64,000 bases of DNA, from NCBI GenBank assembly GCA_002270565.1, contig NQMI01000028.1, positions 62,001-126,000 of the forward strand, given 5' to 3'. The stretch comes from Stenocarpella maydis. Its lineage: Eukaryota; Ascomycota; Sordariomycetes; Diaporthales; Diaporthaceae. Position numbers and translations under genes: made by a program. Positions within the stretch are counted from its first letter, which is position 1. Each line of letters begins with the position of its first letter. The notes below the pieces were generated by a model. The model saw nothing but the letters and a program-made list of their open reading frames with translations, made no database searches and was not told the origin of the DNA. Positions 48,801 through 59,741 of this stretch are shown here, piece after piece.

Positions 48801-49990
48801 TCGACCATTATGGAAAAGATACTGGCCACCCTGAACAGCCTCTATTGTCGTCGTGATTTTTGATGGCCAACACTCCAAGCTGGTCGCGAATTTCGTAGTC
48901 TTCATGGTCCATGTCTCATCCCCCCATAAGGACACATTGCTGACTGGGGAGAATGGGAGTAAAGCGTAGTCAGTCGTTGCATACTCGGGTAGATCCTGAT
49001 CATACCAAGTCGCGCCATATGCAGAATTGAGAGTTGAAACATCAATTAAGGCTGCTTGCTCCTCAACTGGAATGAGCCCCAACCTGGAGTTCATGAGCAG
49101 GCTCCTCGACACTGTCACAGCCTGCTGCCCAAATATCGCACTTTGCAAAGGTTTGATGGCCCAGAAAATAAGCATCATAACCGAGCCAGCTATGAACACA
49201 GGCCAGTGCCTCTGCTTCCAAGCCTTGATCGGTACAAAAGCCAAAAACTCAAACGGGTAGTCCAGCAGCAGCGACTGCTCCGCGTTGGCGCCGTGGGACC
49301 GGGACAGTTGGAACCAGGGCTGCATTCTTCGCACGTCGAGGTCGATCCACGTCCACAGGAGACTATATAGCACGGCGACGGTCGTTGGCATGTAGAGGTA
49401 GGTGATATTGACGGACTCGGGGATGTCGTCCTCCGAATGTGACAGCGCCAGGCCTTCCTGTCTCTGGCTCATCTGGGCGAGGTACTCGAGCACCTCAGCT
49501 AGACCTAGGGATATCACGACAACGGTGCAGAGCACCGGGGCCCTCATTGTGTGGGGTTTCGATCCCCCAGAGGAGGCTGGGTCACCTTCATCAGCCTTGT
49601 TATAAAGTAATATCTGCGACGCTAAAAGAAACCTGGCATACCTTTCCGCCCACCCAAGAGCCACTGGCCCAGCTTGTTGCCGGTATATCCCGGCGCATTT
49701 CCTGTGGTGGACTGAGCTCGTGGGAGCAATTCCTGGACTCCCAGAGTCGCCGGCGACTTTGCTGGGGTTGTAGCAGCCGGGGTATGGCTCGTCACATTCA
49801 TAGCAGCAACCTAGTGCTACCACCCCGAGCAACAAAATAAAAGACCCGAGCCAGAGAAACAAAACGGGAAGCAAGGAAGGATAAATATGTACGACATTAG
49901 GAGAGAAGATTCTATCCTGCAACCTGGAGTGAACCAAGCTCTCGTTATATATTAACTGCGCGCTGTACGACAGGTACCGGGCTTCATGCA
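45895..49990 (-). pseudogene. Decayed DUF3433 multi-pass membrane protein
   Basis: Long fungal integral membrane protein of unknown function with two DUF3433-type halves. The first half runs through LCTVVVISLGLAEVLEYLAQ, LLLDYPFEFLAF, WPVFIAGSVMMLIFWAIKPL, then CGPEYSHQLLAIFGQG, KLYKSNISWPATNMVGF. The second begins IPVGIVFIFTLTAAIGVL, LKRQEMLLHG, FEVLQLLENYIPM and LEPFLTLLNRMVC. A plausible 86-nt intron (47597-47682) still splices cleanly. Reading in order, the frame is interrupted by in-frame stops at 48383 (TAG), 47771 (TGA), 47382 (TAG) and 46291 (TGA), and by frameshifts near 48,730 and 46,740, while the sequence on both sides still resembles the family. The start codon is not found: the frame is open to about 50,095 with no ATG. 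Non-functional as it stands, unless the assembly is wrong. Confidence 0.85.
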
Positions 49991-50717
49991 GCCCTACGGC
50001 ACAGCGTTGTAGCGCATGTAAGTCTGCAGTGTGGGCCCTAACGATGCATCGTCGTTGTGGGCAATGGGCTGCGTCCGCCTTCCTCGCGGCTTATCGTTGC
50101 CATCACGCAGTACGCTAGCAATCAAGCACGACGACCACGGCTTTGTCCCAGATGTCGTTCAGGGCCAAAGGATTTATTTGGCAGTTTCCCGGATGAAATT
50201 TGGAGATGGTGAACCAAATTATGAAACCGAGTCCCAAATCCCAAAAGCTCACTGTTGACGTTCCAGAGAGTAGCTGAAGGTCCGTGGGGCATGGCCGACG
50301 TCTTGTGGGCGCTTCGGCGTCAACTCGAGCGACATGAGTGGCTGTATCTTAGCGCGCCTTGCCATATTCTGGGCCAGGCTCCCATGAAAGTGGGTTGTAC
50401 CACGGCCCAGGAACACCAAAATGGCATCAATGAGGAGATGGCGACCAGGGTGCATGCGACGAGCTAATCCAGCGAGTCGAAGTCATCTGTGCTGCGGACA
50501 AACGTTGATCTGGATTTCAAAAAGTGGAGTTGCTAACCCACCAAGTTGCTGGTATCATATGGTTATCTATTTCGCACCATGCCACGCCTTGAGAGCCCAT
50601 CTGCTCTTTTGCCAATGCTGAGAATTGAAGACCGGCCCATATTACGCCTCCCGGAATATGCATGCCGAGACGCCCTGGAAATGCCCAAAACCGTTCGCCG
50701 AAACTGCTTTAAGAAAA
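49991..50717. other. Intergenic region downstream of APC6
   Basis: Contains the APC6 3' flank and possibly the lost promoter or first exon of the DUF3433 relic. Open frames here have no recognisable features. Confidence 0.35.
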
Positions 50718-52688
50718 TCAATTGTCGTCACTCATTTCCATCAAGCCTGGTCTTGCCTCGGCTTGAGACACACCTCTGGCTACGGCTTTCTCCTTGCCTT
50801 TGCCCTTGCTCTTGTTGTAGGATCCATTTAGCTTGGCCGCCAACTTTGAGGTTGCTGCATGCTTGCGTTGTTCCAGTACCTGCTCAAACTCGGCCAGTTC
50901 TGCGTCGTCAGTGATTTCGCCCATGACATGGCCGGAGTTGGAGCACTCGTCCAAGGCCTTGACCAGAAGTTCGGTTGCAATTGGATCCTGGGGATGGATG
51001 GCCAATGCTTCATGTAGGATGTTAACCGCCTCTTCCGCCTTCCCGGTGTCGAGGTAGATGAGGCCCTTCGCGCAGAATATGGCCGCGTCCTTGCCACCCT
51101 CCCGCAAAACCATGTCGAATTCGTCCAGGGCCTGCTGAGATTTCCGTTGTCGTCGATATGCGTGACCTAGATTGGTCCGTGCGACAATCCACGCCTGAGG
51201 ATCACTGTCGATCTCCTCAGCAATCACAAGAGACTCCTTGAAGTAGTCCACGGCCTCCTTGAGGCGGCCCTGATGATAGTAAACAATGCCCATCTCGTTC
51301 AGAAGCAATGGGTCTGTCTTGCACAGACCATAAGCGGTGTTGAGGAATTCCTCCGCCACGGTCATGTTATTCATAGCGTGATGTTGCATTCCCAGAAACA
51401 CTTGTGGGAGGTGAGTTCCCATAAACAGCCTCGCGGCAGTCGAGTAGGCCGAGATGGCTTGATCGTGCTCGCCTTCTGCAGCGAACGTATGCGCGAAGCC
51501 GATCCAGGCAGGGCCAAAGTGTGCATCCATCATACTGGCCTTGCTGAAGTAGCGGCGTGATTCGGCGATTTTGCCAGTCAGGTAGTAGTAGATAGCAACC
51601 GCAAGCCAGGTACACGGCTCCTCCGGGTGACTGTCAGCGAGCTCGTGGGCGACGAGGAACAGAAGATTCTTCTCCTTGAGCTCATAGAGACACGCCAAGT
51701 GGATCGGGTAGATGCTGAAATTATACTTGTCATCGGCAAGTATAACGTTAGTGATCTCGAGGGCATCTCTGTAGCGGGATTGAGTATAGAGCAGGTCTGC
51801 TCTAGCCAAAAGGAGGTCTGCGTTGTCCTTGAGCTTGTAATGTGTAGCCAGGCTCTCACAAGCTGTGTTGAAAGCGTCCTGGTTTTGGTATTTGGACAGC
51901 CGCGTGCTGTACAGCATTTCGACATAGCTGGCTATCTCCTGGGAGGCGTCAGGTTCGCCGGCGGTGCTGATCGAATCGAAGTCGAGCGAGTGGAGAAATT
52001 CCCACTCCTCCTCTGATGACAGCAATGAGTTCTTCGTCAGCTGATTGAAGGCCTCGAAGCATTGTACGTCAATCCGAACGGCGTTCTTGTAGCACTCCTT
52101 GGCGCGGTCAAAGGCATTCAGTTTGGCATGGCAGATGCCTCGCAGATAACACATGCCGGCTTCATACCGCCGATTGATTGCTTCTGTCTCTTTCTGTGTG
52201 TCGCGCGACGACTTCAAGGTGTTCCCTGCCCTGCCATTCGTGCCAGACTGGGTCTTGCGCTTGGCCGTCTCCTTGGACTTGATCAGATAGGTGGGGTCGC
52301 GGTCTCCCAGCACGGCCAGAGCCTCGTCGAAGCGCGATTGTTTGACGAGGCAGTGCGCTGCAAGGTACTGGCAGGAGGGGTTTCTTCGGACTAGGTCCCT
52401 GCTCTCGAGGAATCGTTGGGCACGGGTATAGTTGCCCGTCGAGAAGTGGACTTGGGCCATCCAGAACGCGTCATTGTCGTCATCTTCACGCGCCTTTGGT
52501 CAGCAGAGTTCCGCATCTCGAACGGGGCCCAAGGTGGAAGACCCATGGTCCTTACTTGTAAGAGCCAGGAGCTTGTCTCCAATGAAGATTGCTGTCTGGA
52601 ATTGGCCGGAATTGAAGGCGGTCTGCCTCCAGTTTCGCAGGAACCCCTCCATTTTGGTGTTGTCTTCGTCGCCGCTGTCTGAAGACAT
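50718..52688 (-). CDS. Anaphase-promoting complex subunit Cdc16/Apc6/Cut9
   Basis: TPR subunit of the APC/C ubiquitin ligase that drives mitotic exit. CDS is complement(join(50718..52483, 52556..52688)), 632 aa. The 72-nt intron (GTAAGG, branch CTGAC, acceptor GTGAAG) joins LALT to NDDNDAFWMAQVHFSTGNYTRAQRFL, a conserved Cdc16 run. Downstream are many TPR motifs, for example YLAAHCLVKQSRFDEALAVL, AWIGFAHTFAAEGEHDQAIS, LLNEMGIVYYHQGRLKEAVD and ARTNLGHAYRRQRKSQQALD, covering most of residues 45-560. The tail is basic and low-complexity (KSKGKGKEKA). Length and order match fungal Cdc16 proteins, and no lesion is seen. It overlaps no neighbour. Confidence 0.95.
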
Positions 52689-53690
52689 GATGGGCAATTA
52701 CGCGCCAGGTTTTCGAGCCCAAGAGCCGGAGGAGCTGCGGTGGGTCCCAGATCGTCGGTGGCCGAGGTCGGGGGGTGTGGGAATCATGGAGAAGGGCCTC
52801 AGTGACATGTGAAATGGAGCACCTCGGCGTCAACAAGTGTATCTCACTTTCACAACTAGATACCATGATCTCACACTGTTGGTTCAAACTTGTTGCCCAG
52901 GCCACACCAATCCTTATCGCTTATCTTAGCCCCGCCACTGCAGCACTCAAGTGCTGTTACTGACCCAGGTATGTACTACTTTGTACTTTGTACTTTGTAG
53001 ACCCTGGACCTTGCTATTGATGATTCGTACTTGTACCCCACACAGCAATGCCAGCACCGGATCCTCCTCTCTTCTGCTCACCATACCAAACCTACATGTA
53101 CCTACAGTATCGTCAGAGCTAAAAAGGCTTAATAATAAAAGTTAAAAAAGACAAAAAAGTAACTTTTAGATTGTAATAAGGTAACTACTTATGAATATTA
53201 AAAATTTATGAAAAATTTATTATAAATTTATTAAAAAGAAAGTTTTAATAATAATAATAATATTAAGAAAATAAAGTATATTATAATATAAGTATTAAAT
53301 ATTAAGCAGCAATTATTTAATTATTAATAAATTATTAGTTAATATAGAAATTAAGTATTAAAGTTAAGGGGTGCTTTTAGAGAATGTTTGAATTAAGGGT
53401 ATGCATGAAGGGGGTAGTGCTTAAAGCGGTTGGCTAACTTGTATTGTAACTTGTGGTAGTTGTTTGTTTGGTAGATGCCCGTTTGACTTATCAAAATGGT
53501 AAGAGCACTTGAGGTAAGGTCCCAGCATAGCAAGCTTGTTATAAACAACCTTAATATCTGTTCCGACCTTGAGATTGAGCTCCAGCCGGCCGAGATGGAA
53601 AAGAGCCCGGTGCCAAAGCTGAAGCAATTCGGACGACAACCGACTGACTTGAGAGCGATAATTCTCCTACAGAGGAGTGAAGACCGGTTC
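52689..53690. other. Intergenic region containing an AT-rich island
   Basis: Between the APC6 promoter and the 3' end of the transporter gene. It has a short TTGTACT tandem (about 52,975-53,000), then the extreme AT-rich island described separately (about 53,110-53,370). No gene is supported. Confidence 0.5.
53110..53370. repeat. Extreme AT-rich island
   Basis: About 260 bases almost entirely of A and T (for example ttaataataataataatatt and repeated TTTATTA motifs), in sharp contrast to GC-moderate flanks. It has no long open frame. In filamentous ascomycetes such islands are typically relics of transposons mutated by RIP; here no element body is recognisable, so that origin is inference. 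Confidence 0.7.
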
Positions 53691-55178
53691 CTACGGCAAT
53701 GATGGGGAAATTGTCACCACGCCTTTCCTTATTTGTACCATGAACTCTCGAGCGGTCCCGAGCGGCACAGAATAGAAGAAAAGGCCCACAAGTGCCAAGC
53801 CGTAGCCGAATGATTGGAATGCGCTGGTTGAAGAGCCCCAGATCAACACGCCGGCGATGACAAGGAGGATATTTTTGAAAATTCCGGTCAAGGTCAGCAC
53901 CAAGCCGCTTGTATTCCCGATCTAGGCTGAGGTTAGTGAATGAGACATCCTGCCTGGGGAGCGGGGAAAATTTACCAAAGAGAGGCTGGCAATATTCAGC
54001 ATGAAGGCCACGGAAGCATTGATGATCAATGTGACCGGGCCGACCTTGACGAAATCGCCCATCTTGAAGGTGGCCATCTCGGTTAAACATACCATGAGCA
54101 AGTTCATGATTGCACAAATCGGGGCGTAGTAGTACAGGCTGACCAAGGGATCCATCCTCTGGCCATCCACCGAGAGTAGTACTTGGGTCATGATCAAACG
54201 GATCGATTCAAACGCGATTGCGCTCATCTGACACCAGAAGCCGATCCATTGGAATTGAAACTCTCCAGCACTGGCTAGCACGACGCCGAAGACAATGACC
54301 ATCACCTGGAAGAGGACGGTCCAAGATGGACTGGCGACACCCCAAATCCAGCCGGTGATGAGGACTGCGGCGGGGGATATGGACTAGAGGTGGAAGATCT
54401 TGTTAGTGCTGTCCGCCTGTGTGCGCCGTCAGCAGAAGGCCCGGTAGGACCAACCTTGAGCATTTGGATGGATGGAACACTGAGGTACAAGTATGCCAGA
54501 TTGCTACAGACAAGACTGCCGCTGTATAAGAGACCGATGGGCACGATGATGCGCAGGTATATACGGCCTGTTATTTCAACATGCTTCCGCCCATCAAGCA
54601 TCCGTGTGGTTCGCGCCAATATATGTGTCGCAACGGCGGAGAAGAACATGTGCCAGAATGTCAGAAATATAGCTGCCACGGCCAGTATTAGCCGCTGGGT
54701 AGGCACTTGCAGGAGTAATCAGGTTTGGTGAGTTGAAGGAAACGAACGGTATGCTAGAGATAGGAGTGTTAGCAAGCAGAACACTTGGGCAAGGAGGGAG
54801 GAGGCCGTTAGGAACTCACGGAACCCTGCAGCATCTATTAACCATTTATTGAAGAGAACAGTCAGGTTGGAGAAAAAGATGTATGTGCTGCAAATTGGGT
54901 GTCAGCCGTGACTCTGGGTTCAGACCAGGACGAGCTTCGACATGACGTGCAACGAGTTCTTACGCAATATAAAAGGCTGGGTGTGCAGGATAACAGATGC
55001 CTCCTGTCATCTGTTGCTTATCTGCTATTGGGAGGGACATTTTGCATTTGTAGATGGCACCTGTCGGCATGATGTCGGCAGTCTCGGTGGTGTTGGTGGT
55101 GTTGGTAGATGACTGGGGGAAGGATTGGCGGTAAGAGGGAGGAGGCTGGTGGGAGAAGCGAGCGTGCGTCAGAAGCAT
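53691..55178 (-). CDS. Triose-phosphate-transporter-family (DMT) carrier, five exons
   Basis: Multi-pass transporter of the TPT/nucleotide-sugar family (DMT superfamily), probably in Golgi or ER; substrate unknown. CDS is complement(join(53691..53921, 53976..54383, 54455..54705, 54820..54887, 54964..55178)), 390 aa. Evidence: HPAFYIA; LTVLFNKWLIDAAGF; WHMFFSAVATHILARTTRML; IVPIGLLYSGSLVCSNLAYL; YLSVPSIQMLK; then SPAAVLITGWIWGV, VTLIINASVAFMLNIASLSL and LVLTLTGIFKNILLVIAGVLIWG. The frame is continuous through all five exons. Weak points: the start codon (55178 was chosen as the first ATG of the open exon; a later Met is possible), the donor GTTGGT, and the acceptor before exon 3 (CTGCAAG). The latter leaves an extra PTQRLILAVAAIFL segment absent from typical relatives. 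The neighbouring GT17 gene is divergent. Confidence 0.82.
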
Positions 55179-56439
55179 CGGTCATGTCCACAACAAGTCG
55201 CATCAGAGAATGTTAGGGGAGGGATCCAAGGTTATGATGAGGATCAATGCTGCCGCAGGACACGACTGGAATGCAATGGGGTAAATAGCAACTGGTAAGT
55301 GTCTGTACCTTGAAGAATGAGCAGGTTTCTGCCTGAGACAAGATCTCTGCGTCCTTATCCTGCCCCCTGAGTGCCTGGATGCCCGAGTGAGTTTGTGCGC
55401 TTTACGAAGGTAGTTAGGTATTTATCTGCAAGATCGAAGACCTGAGAATCCACGCATCCAACCTACCTCGTGAAGACAGACGCACCACAGAAGAAAGAAA
55501 GGCCAAAACGTAGGCAGGATGCAAAGTGGATGGTTGGTAGAGCCAACAGCTAAACATCCGAATACTGGTTAGTCCTATCGGGAGTTGGTGTCAGGGAAGG
55601 AGCACAGTGCAGTGCACAGACCCTCAGGTACTCATAAGTAGTCTCTCGAACCACAGCCCTTAGCTAGAAAACCTAGACCCAAACAAGAACGACGAATACA
55701 AGACCAGTTGGCCTTAGTTCTCGCTTCAGAAGAGCCTAACTTTAACCATATATACACTCCAAACCAACTACCAACAGCAGAAAATATATACAATGGTATT
55801 CAGCCGAACCAACCCTCGCCACCCCATCTGCCTGTTGCTACTCCCATGCTGCAGCAAAGGGAGGTTCCTGTCGTACCACCTCAACCGAACACACTAGTGC
55901 ATACTTGTCCCAAAGCCTACTTATCACTAGTCCTCTTTCTTTTCCTCGGCTCGACACTTCTCTACTGGTTAGGAATTCTTTGTAGGTGCAAAACGCATTA
56001 AAATATAAAACTGTCCGGAACCTTCCCTGCCGTCAAATTAAGCTTTATGAGGCGCTCGTGGGGGGCACTCCTGGGCCCAGGGGCCTATCATCACAGCAGA
56101 TCGCCGGCAAGGATCCGTGACACCACAGGCTTCTGCTACCAGCCTGCCAAAAACTGGACTGCAAAGCGGTTTGAGACTGCTTCGGCTAAGATGGCTGTAG
56201 ATATGCCCGAGAGCCCTCAGCTGTTCTCGTGGCTCAAACCCCTGTCAGCGTGCATCCTCAATCGAGTTGCCGTCTCGGGGACCTGCTGGTCCGAACCAAG
56301 GGAGGCAAACTGGCATTAGGCTTGACGCCCTCTCCCTCCCTGCCAAGACCGCGGACGTCTAATCTTTGGCTCGTGATGAAGAAGGCCTCTCTCAACACTC
56401 TCCAAGCCGACGCTGTCAGCTCTCTTGCTGAGTCTCGCC
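55179..56439. other. Divergent intergenic region, transporter and GT17
   Basis: Shared upstream region of the transporter (-) and GT17 (+) genes. It contains the small candidate membrane-protein frame at 55,846-56,001 reported separately. The rest has no supported feature. Confidence 0.4.
55846..56001 (+). CDS. Candidate small membrane-anchored protein (possibly last exon)
   Basis: A plus-strand frame is open from about 55,642 to 56,001. Its N-terminal part is rich in Asn, Gln and Pro (HIYTPNQLPTAENIYNGIQP) and its end is hydrophobic (KAYLSLVLFLFLGSTLLYWL), followed by ILCRCKTH, like a tail-anchored or small transmembrane protein. The only in-frame ATG is at 55,846, giving 51 aa. If the whole open stretch is coding, an upstream exon with the start codon would be needed and was not found. 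The composition looks protein-like, but conservation cannot be judged from one sequence. Function unknown. Confidence 0.3.
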   Translation: MLQQREVPVVPPQPNTLVHTCPKAYLSLVLFLFLGSTLLYWLGILCRCKTH

Positions 56440-58237
56440 ATGTTGTTGCTGAATATACCGTCCACTCATAACGGGAGGGTGGTCATCGCCACCACCACAC
56501 TCATTTTATGCTGGACAATCGGCCTCAATATACACCGTCTAGCCGATGATGTGTACGTAAGTACCAGTCCAGGGTCCACAAAGTTTCGGCCGTCGCACAC
56601 AATCTCGGTAAAGAGCCATGGGCTTGGTTCAACAAGTATCGAAATCCAGCCAGACGAGACGGAGATATTCTGCTCTCACTTTCACCTCGAGCCCCACAAC
56701 TCCACAATAATACAAGACGACAGCCAAATAGTACGAGGCCCGCCGAGGAAGATCTACGACCTCCTGCTCATTGACCCAGAAACCGCCCTCGACGCCCTCG
56801 AACTTCACCTGGCGCAGATGGCCCCATTCGTGGATTTCTTTGTCCTACTAGAGGCTCCATCTATCAAGCCTCCGCCCCCGGAACGTCCCCCTGAGCCTCA
56901 ATGGTGGGAGCGCGATCTTTCCAAGAACCCTGATCCCAGCTCGCTGCCCCCCTCAGGCGAGTCCGATATAACAGACTCCCAGACCATTCTGGACGGGATA
57001 TGGAATACCCTCTTAGCGCCTCACCACAAGAAGATCATCCGTCGGAGCCTCTCCCAGTCCTCTTCCGACTTTGCCCCGGGCAAGGACCGCCCGGCCGCAG
57101 CTCGCAACGCCGTCTATTCGCAGGTTGTACCGCTCCTGACGGGATCTCAGAAGGCCACTTTAGGAGACGTGCTGTTGGTGTCAGATGTCGAGGAGCTCGT
57201 GCGTCCGGAAACCATGGAGGTCCTGAGGAAGTGTCACATACCCGAAAGGGTAACTATCCGGACGAGAAACTACTGGTACAGCTTTCAGTGGTTCAAGATC
57301 CACAAGTTCAATAATCCAATAAAGGAGAAGGATCCCAAGAGCAAGGAACTAAGATCTCCAGATCAGTCTGAAGACCAGGATGATTCTAAGGACAAAGATC
57401 CTCCGAAGGAGGACTCTGATGGCTCCAGTCCCGAGTGGTGGCTACACCCGCAAGCAACGTTGTATCAGGGGCCGGAGACCGTCCTGCCAAATGACTTGCG
57501 CAAAAACCGCGCCGATGATGACTACGTATTTGGGAACGGAGGCTGGACCTGTCAGCTCTGCTACGGCATGATCACGAACACACTTGTCAAAGCAGGCCAG
57601 CAAGGACTAATATGGCACGACGGTCCACGATGGAAAGGTGCAGGAAGAGTGGTAGACCGGATAAATAAGGGCATTGACCTGTGAGTACAGCCTTTCCGAT
57701 CAAGTATAGACGGAAAAGCGACAAGTTGCTGACAACTCGCCCGTCTGCTTCTCCAGCTTTGACCGAAGCCAACTCAGCCGGATCGGGTCCAACCCAGACA
57801 TACCCTCATACCTTCACAAAAATCCCCACCGCTTCCCCTGGATGCTTGACCGCGACCCGCACGGCGCCAACTTCAAGGACTTCGATGATGCCGAGTTCGC
57901 TCAGTACCTGTCCCGGCAGAAGGATGTCGACGCTGAGCGGGATACCGAGGCCGATTACGGCCCCGAAAAGGTCTGGAACCTCGCCAGCACCCAGGCCAGC
58001 AATGACCCAGAGTTCGCGCCGCCCGACTATGACTGGCCGGGTGTGGGCTACGAGGAGCTGCCCGCGCTCAGGATCTCGCCCGCGCCCGAGATGAGCGACG
58101 CCGACAAGGAGTATCTGAAGAAGATCAAGGGAAAGCCCGGGTCTATGATGACGGCGGCCGAGATGGCGCTCCTGGAGCAGCTTGATAAGGGTGGTGACGA
58201 GACTCTGCTTCCTCCGCTTGTTTATGGGGAAGATTGA
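56440..58237 (+). CDS. GT17 family N-acetylglucosaminyltransferase-like protein
   Basis: Predicted Golgi type II membrane glycosyltransferase of family GT17 (the MGAT3 bisecting-GlcNAc transferase family). CDS is join(56440..57680, 57757..58237), 573 aa. The 76-nt intron (GTGAGT...TCCAG) preserves frame across DL/FDRS. A short N-terminus (residues about 1-12) precedes a hydrophobic anchor (about 13-33, VVIATTTLILCWTIGL). The catalytic part includes RKIYDLLLIDPETALDALEL, FVDFFVLLEAP, RNAVYSQVVPLL, and the region where relatives have DVDEI, here VSDVEELVRPETM. Later comes WTCQLCYGMI and RFPWMLDRDPHGANF in exon 2. Fungal members are poorly characterised, so acceptor and function are unknown. The ATG at 56440 was chosen as the first in the open frame. 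Confidence 0.87.
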
Positions 58238-58872
58238 TGGGCGCTCAGATATGCGCTAGGAAAACAGGGGCTGACTAAATATACTAAGTTGCCATAAAAG
58301 CAGTAGAATGAACCCTACCTAGGTATTGGTAGTCATATGTTTACGACTGCATTATGTGACCGCCTGCAGCTCTTTTACAAGAGTATTATAATAAAACCGA
58401 AACCAGTCATCAAAAAGAGCAACGGAACCGACCATAGTAGGTATTGGGGTCTAATAAGCTATCAACGGACTTGCAGAATCAATCCTGTTCAGACCCACCT
58501 AGCATTATAGTAAGGAGTCATTCGCCTTCTTAGCTTTATATTACCAGGACTACCTAACCAAGGCCTTCCATGTTATCGGTTGCCGGAGGGCCAGATCTTC
58601 TGTCGAACGTGGAGTCTGCTGACGATCTTCTCACTGAAGGGATTGCTTTTAGCTACGCATCAACTTGCAGCGGTACTTCCCGAACAACCTGTGCATTCTC
58701 GCCGCCTTACTCTGCCAGGAATCAGTCGAGGAGCGACTATCCTACCCCTCAAAAGGCGTTAGAATACTAGTTATAGAAAGGCTATACCAATTGGCTCAAG
58801 GAAGCGTCATATGGATCAAGATGGTAATTGAACTAACTCATTGAGGACTGGACACTCAGGGCGCTTGCCCTA
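58238..58872. other. Intergenic region with repeat copy B
   Basis: Gene-free 3' flank of the GT17 gene. It contains repeat copy B, a CTACCTAGGTA palindrome part (58,315-58,325), and overlapping small frames near 58.57-58.77 kb with no recognisable motif. Confidence 0.45.
58341..58406 (+). repeat. Dispersed short repeat, copy B
   Basis: Contains ttacgactgcattatgtgac, then cgcctgcagctctttta, a short A-rich middle and aaaaccgaaacc at the end. These blocks match copies C and E in order. This copy lacks most of the GACCGGAT core seen in C and D. Confidence 0.6.
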
Positions 58873-59211
58873 ATGCGACTTTTCCTGGAGGACTGCTATT
58901 ACAAGAATCTATCAGCTTTCAGATATCTATTGCAACTCATTACAGGGGCTGGGCGTAATGTAGAGCTTAAAGATGAGCTGATACATAGGCTTATAGATGA
59001 TGACTCACAGCAGAATGCCTTGTGGATAGCTGTGGAACTGGCTGACCTGGATACGTGCCGCTTCCTGGTCTGTGCCGGCAAGCTGGATCCCCTTTCAACT
59101 TTGAGGTATGGTGATGATAGACAAATGGTTTTGAAGAATGAAACCCTGCAAACCAAGAATACGGCAGCGGAGATTCTGCAGATCCTGTGCGCAAACATTC
59201 CCTCAGCCTAA
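58873..59211 (+). CDS. Small ankyrin-like protein or fragment
   Basis: 112-aa frame starting at an ATG. The central part (LIDDDSQQNALWIAVELADLDTCRFLVCAG) has the helix-turn-helix spacing of an ankyrin repeat, but one repeat is weak evidence. It lies between repeat copies B and C, in a gene-poor tract, with no other exon evident. It may be a fragment of a former STAND/ankyrin gene rather than a working gene. Confidence 0.35.
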   Translation: MRLFLEDCYYKNLSAFRYLLQLITGAGRNVELKDELIHRLIDDDSQQNALWIAVELADLDTCRFLVCAGKLDPLSTLRYGDDRQMVLKNETLQTKNTAAEILQILCANIPSA

Positions 59212-59470
59212 CCTGGACCAAGACTCACAATAATGGTCTCGTATCAAATAGGTGTTTGATAAGGCCATTTCGCTGATGGAGGCAAGTGTACACTCTCTCG
59301 CGGATTCGACTCTCGCTGAATAGTCCTTGTTGGTCATGCAGCAATGCCTACCTAGGTAGTGCCTCATCACGAGGCTATCACTACTTTATTAGCCACAGGC
59401 TATCGTATTTTGAAATTTATTGTTATCGGCATTATATTTCTTATATACTTGAACACTCAGTCTATGAGCT

Positions 59471-59549
59471 TTTACGACTGCATGAAGGGACTGCCGCAGC
59501 TCCTTTTCTTTTAAGGGAATTGTGACCGGATTAAAAACGAAACCAAGTA
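59471..59549 (+). repeat. Dispersed short repeat, copy C
   Basis: Best-preserved copy. It reads tttacgactgcatgaaggga, ctgccgcagctccttttc, ttttaagggaattg, tgaccggattaaaaacgaaa, ccaagtaag. Preceding sequence (atcggcattatatttcttat) resembles the DNA before copy E, suggesting the full element is longer than the core, perhaps about 140-150 bp. Confidence 0.75.
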
Positions 59550-59741
59550 AGTTACCTGGGTAGGTATAAGTCGTCCTCCTAAAGTAGTCATCTTTCGGGG
59601 GCAGTTTGCAGCTTGAGCATGTAGAGACAAAAACTACTAGCTAATTAAATTAGTCGATTTTAAAGCGCGTTCTGATCATGTCGCTCATTCTCATTGCAGG
59701 ATGGGAATACTGCTGATCGTCCTACTGCTCACTTGTGCTAG

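Noticed and set aside
49580..49660. Possible intron after GTATGC within the DUF3433 relic
   Set aside because: The nearest good acceptor gives a 65-nt intron that would break the downstream frame, so I left the frame as read.
59290..59330. tRNA-like GATTCGACTCTC B-box match
   Set aside because: No matching A box or cloverleaf pairing upstream.
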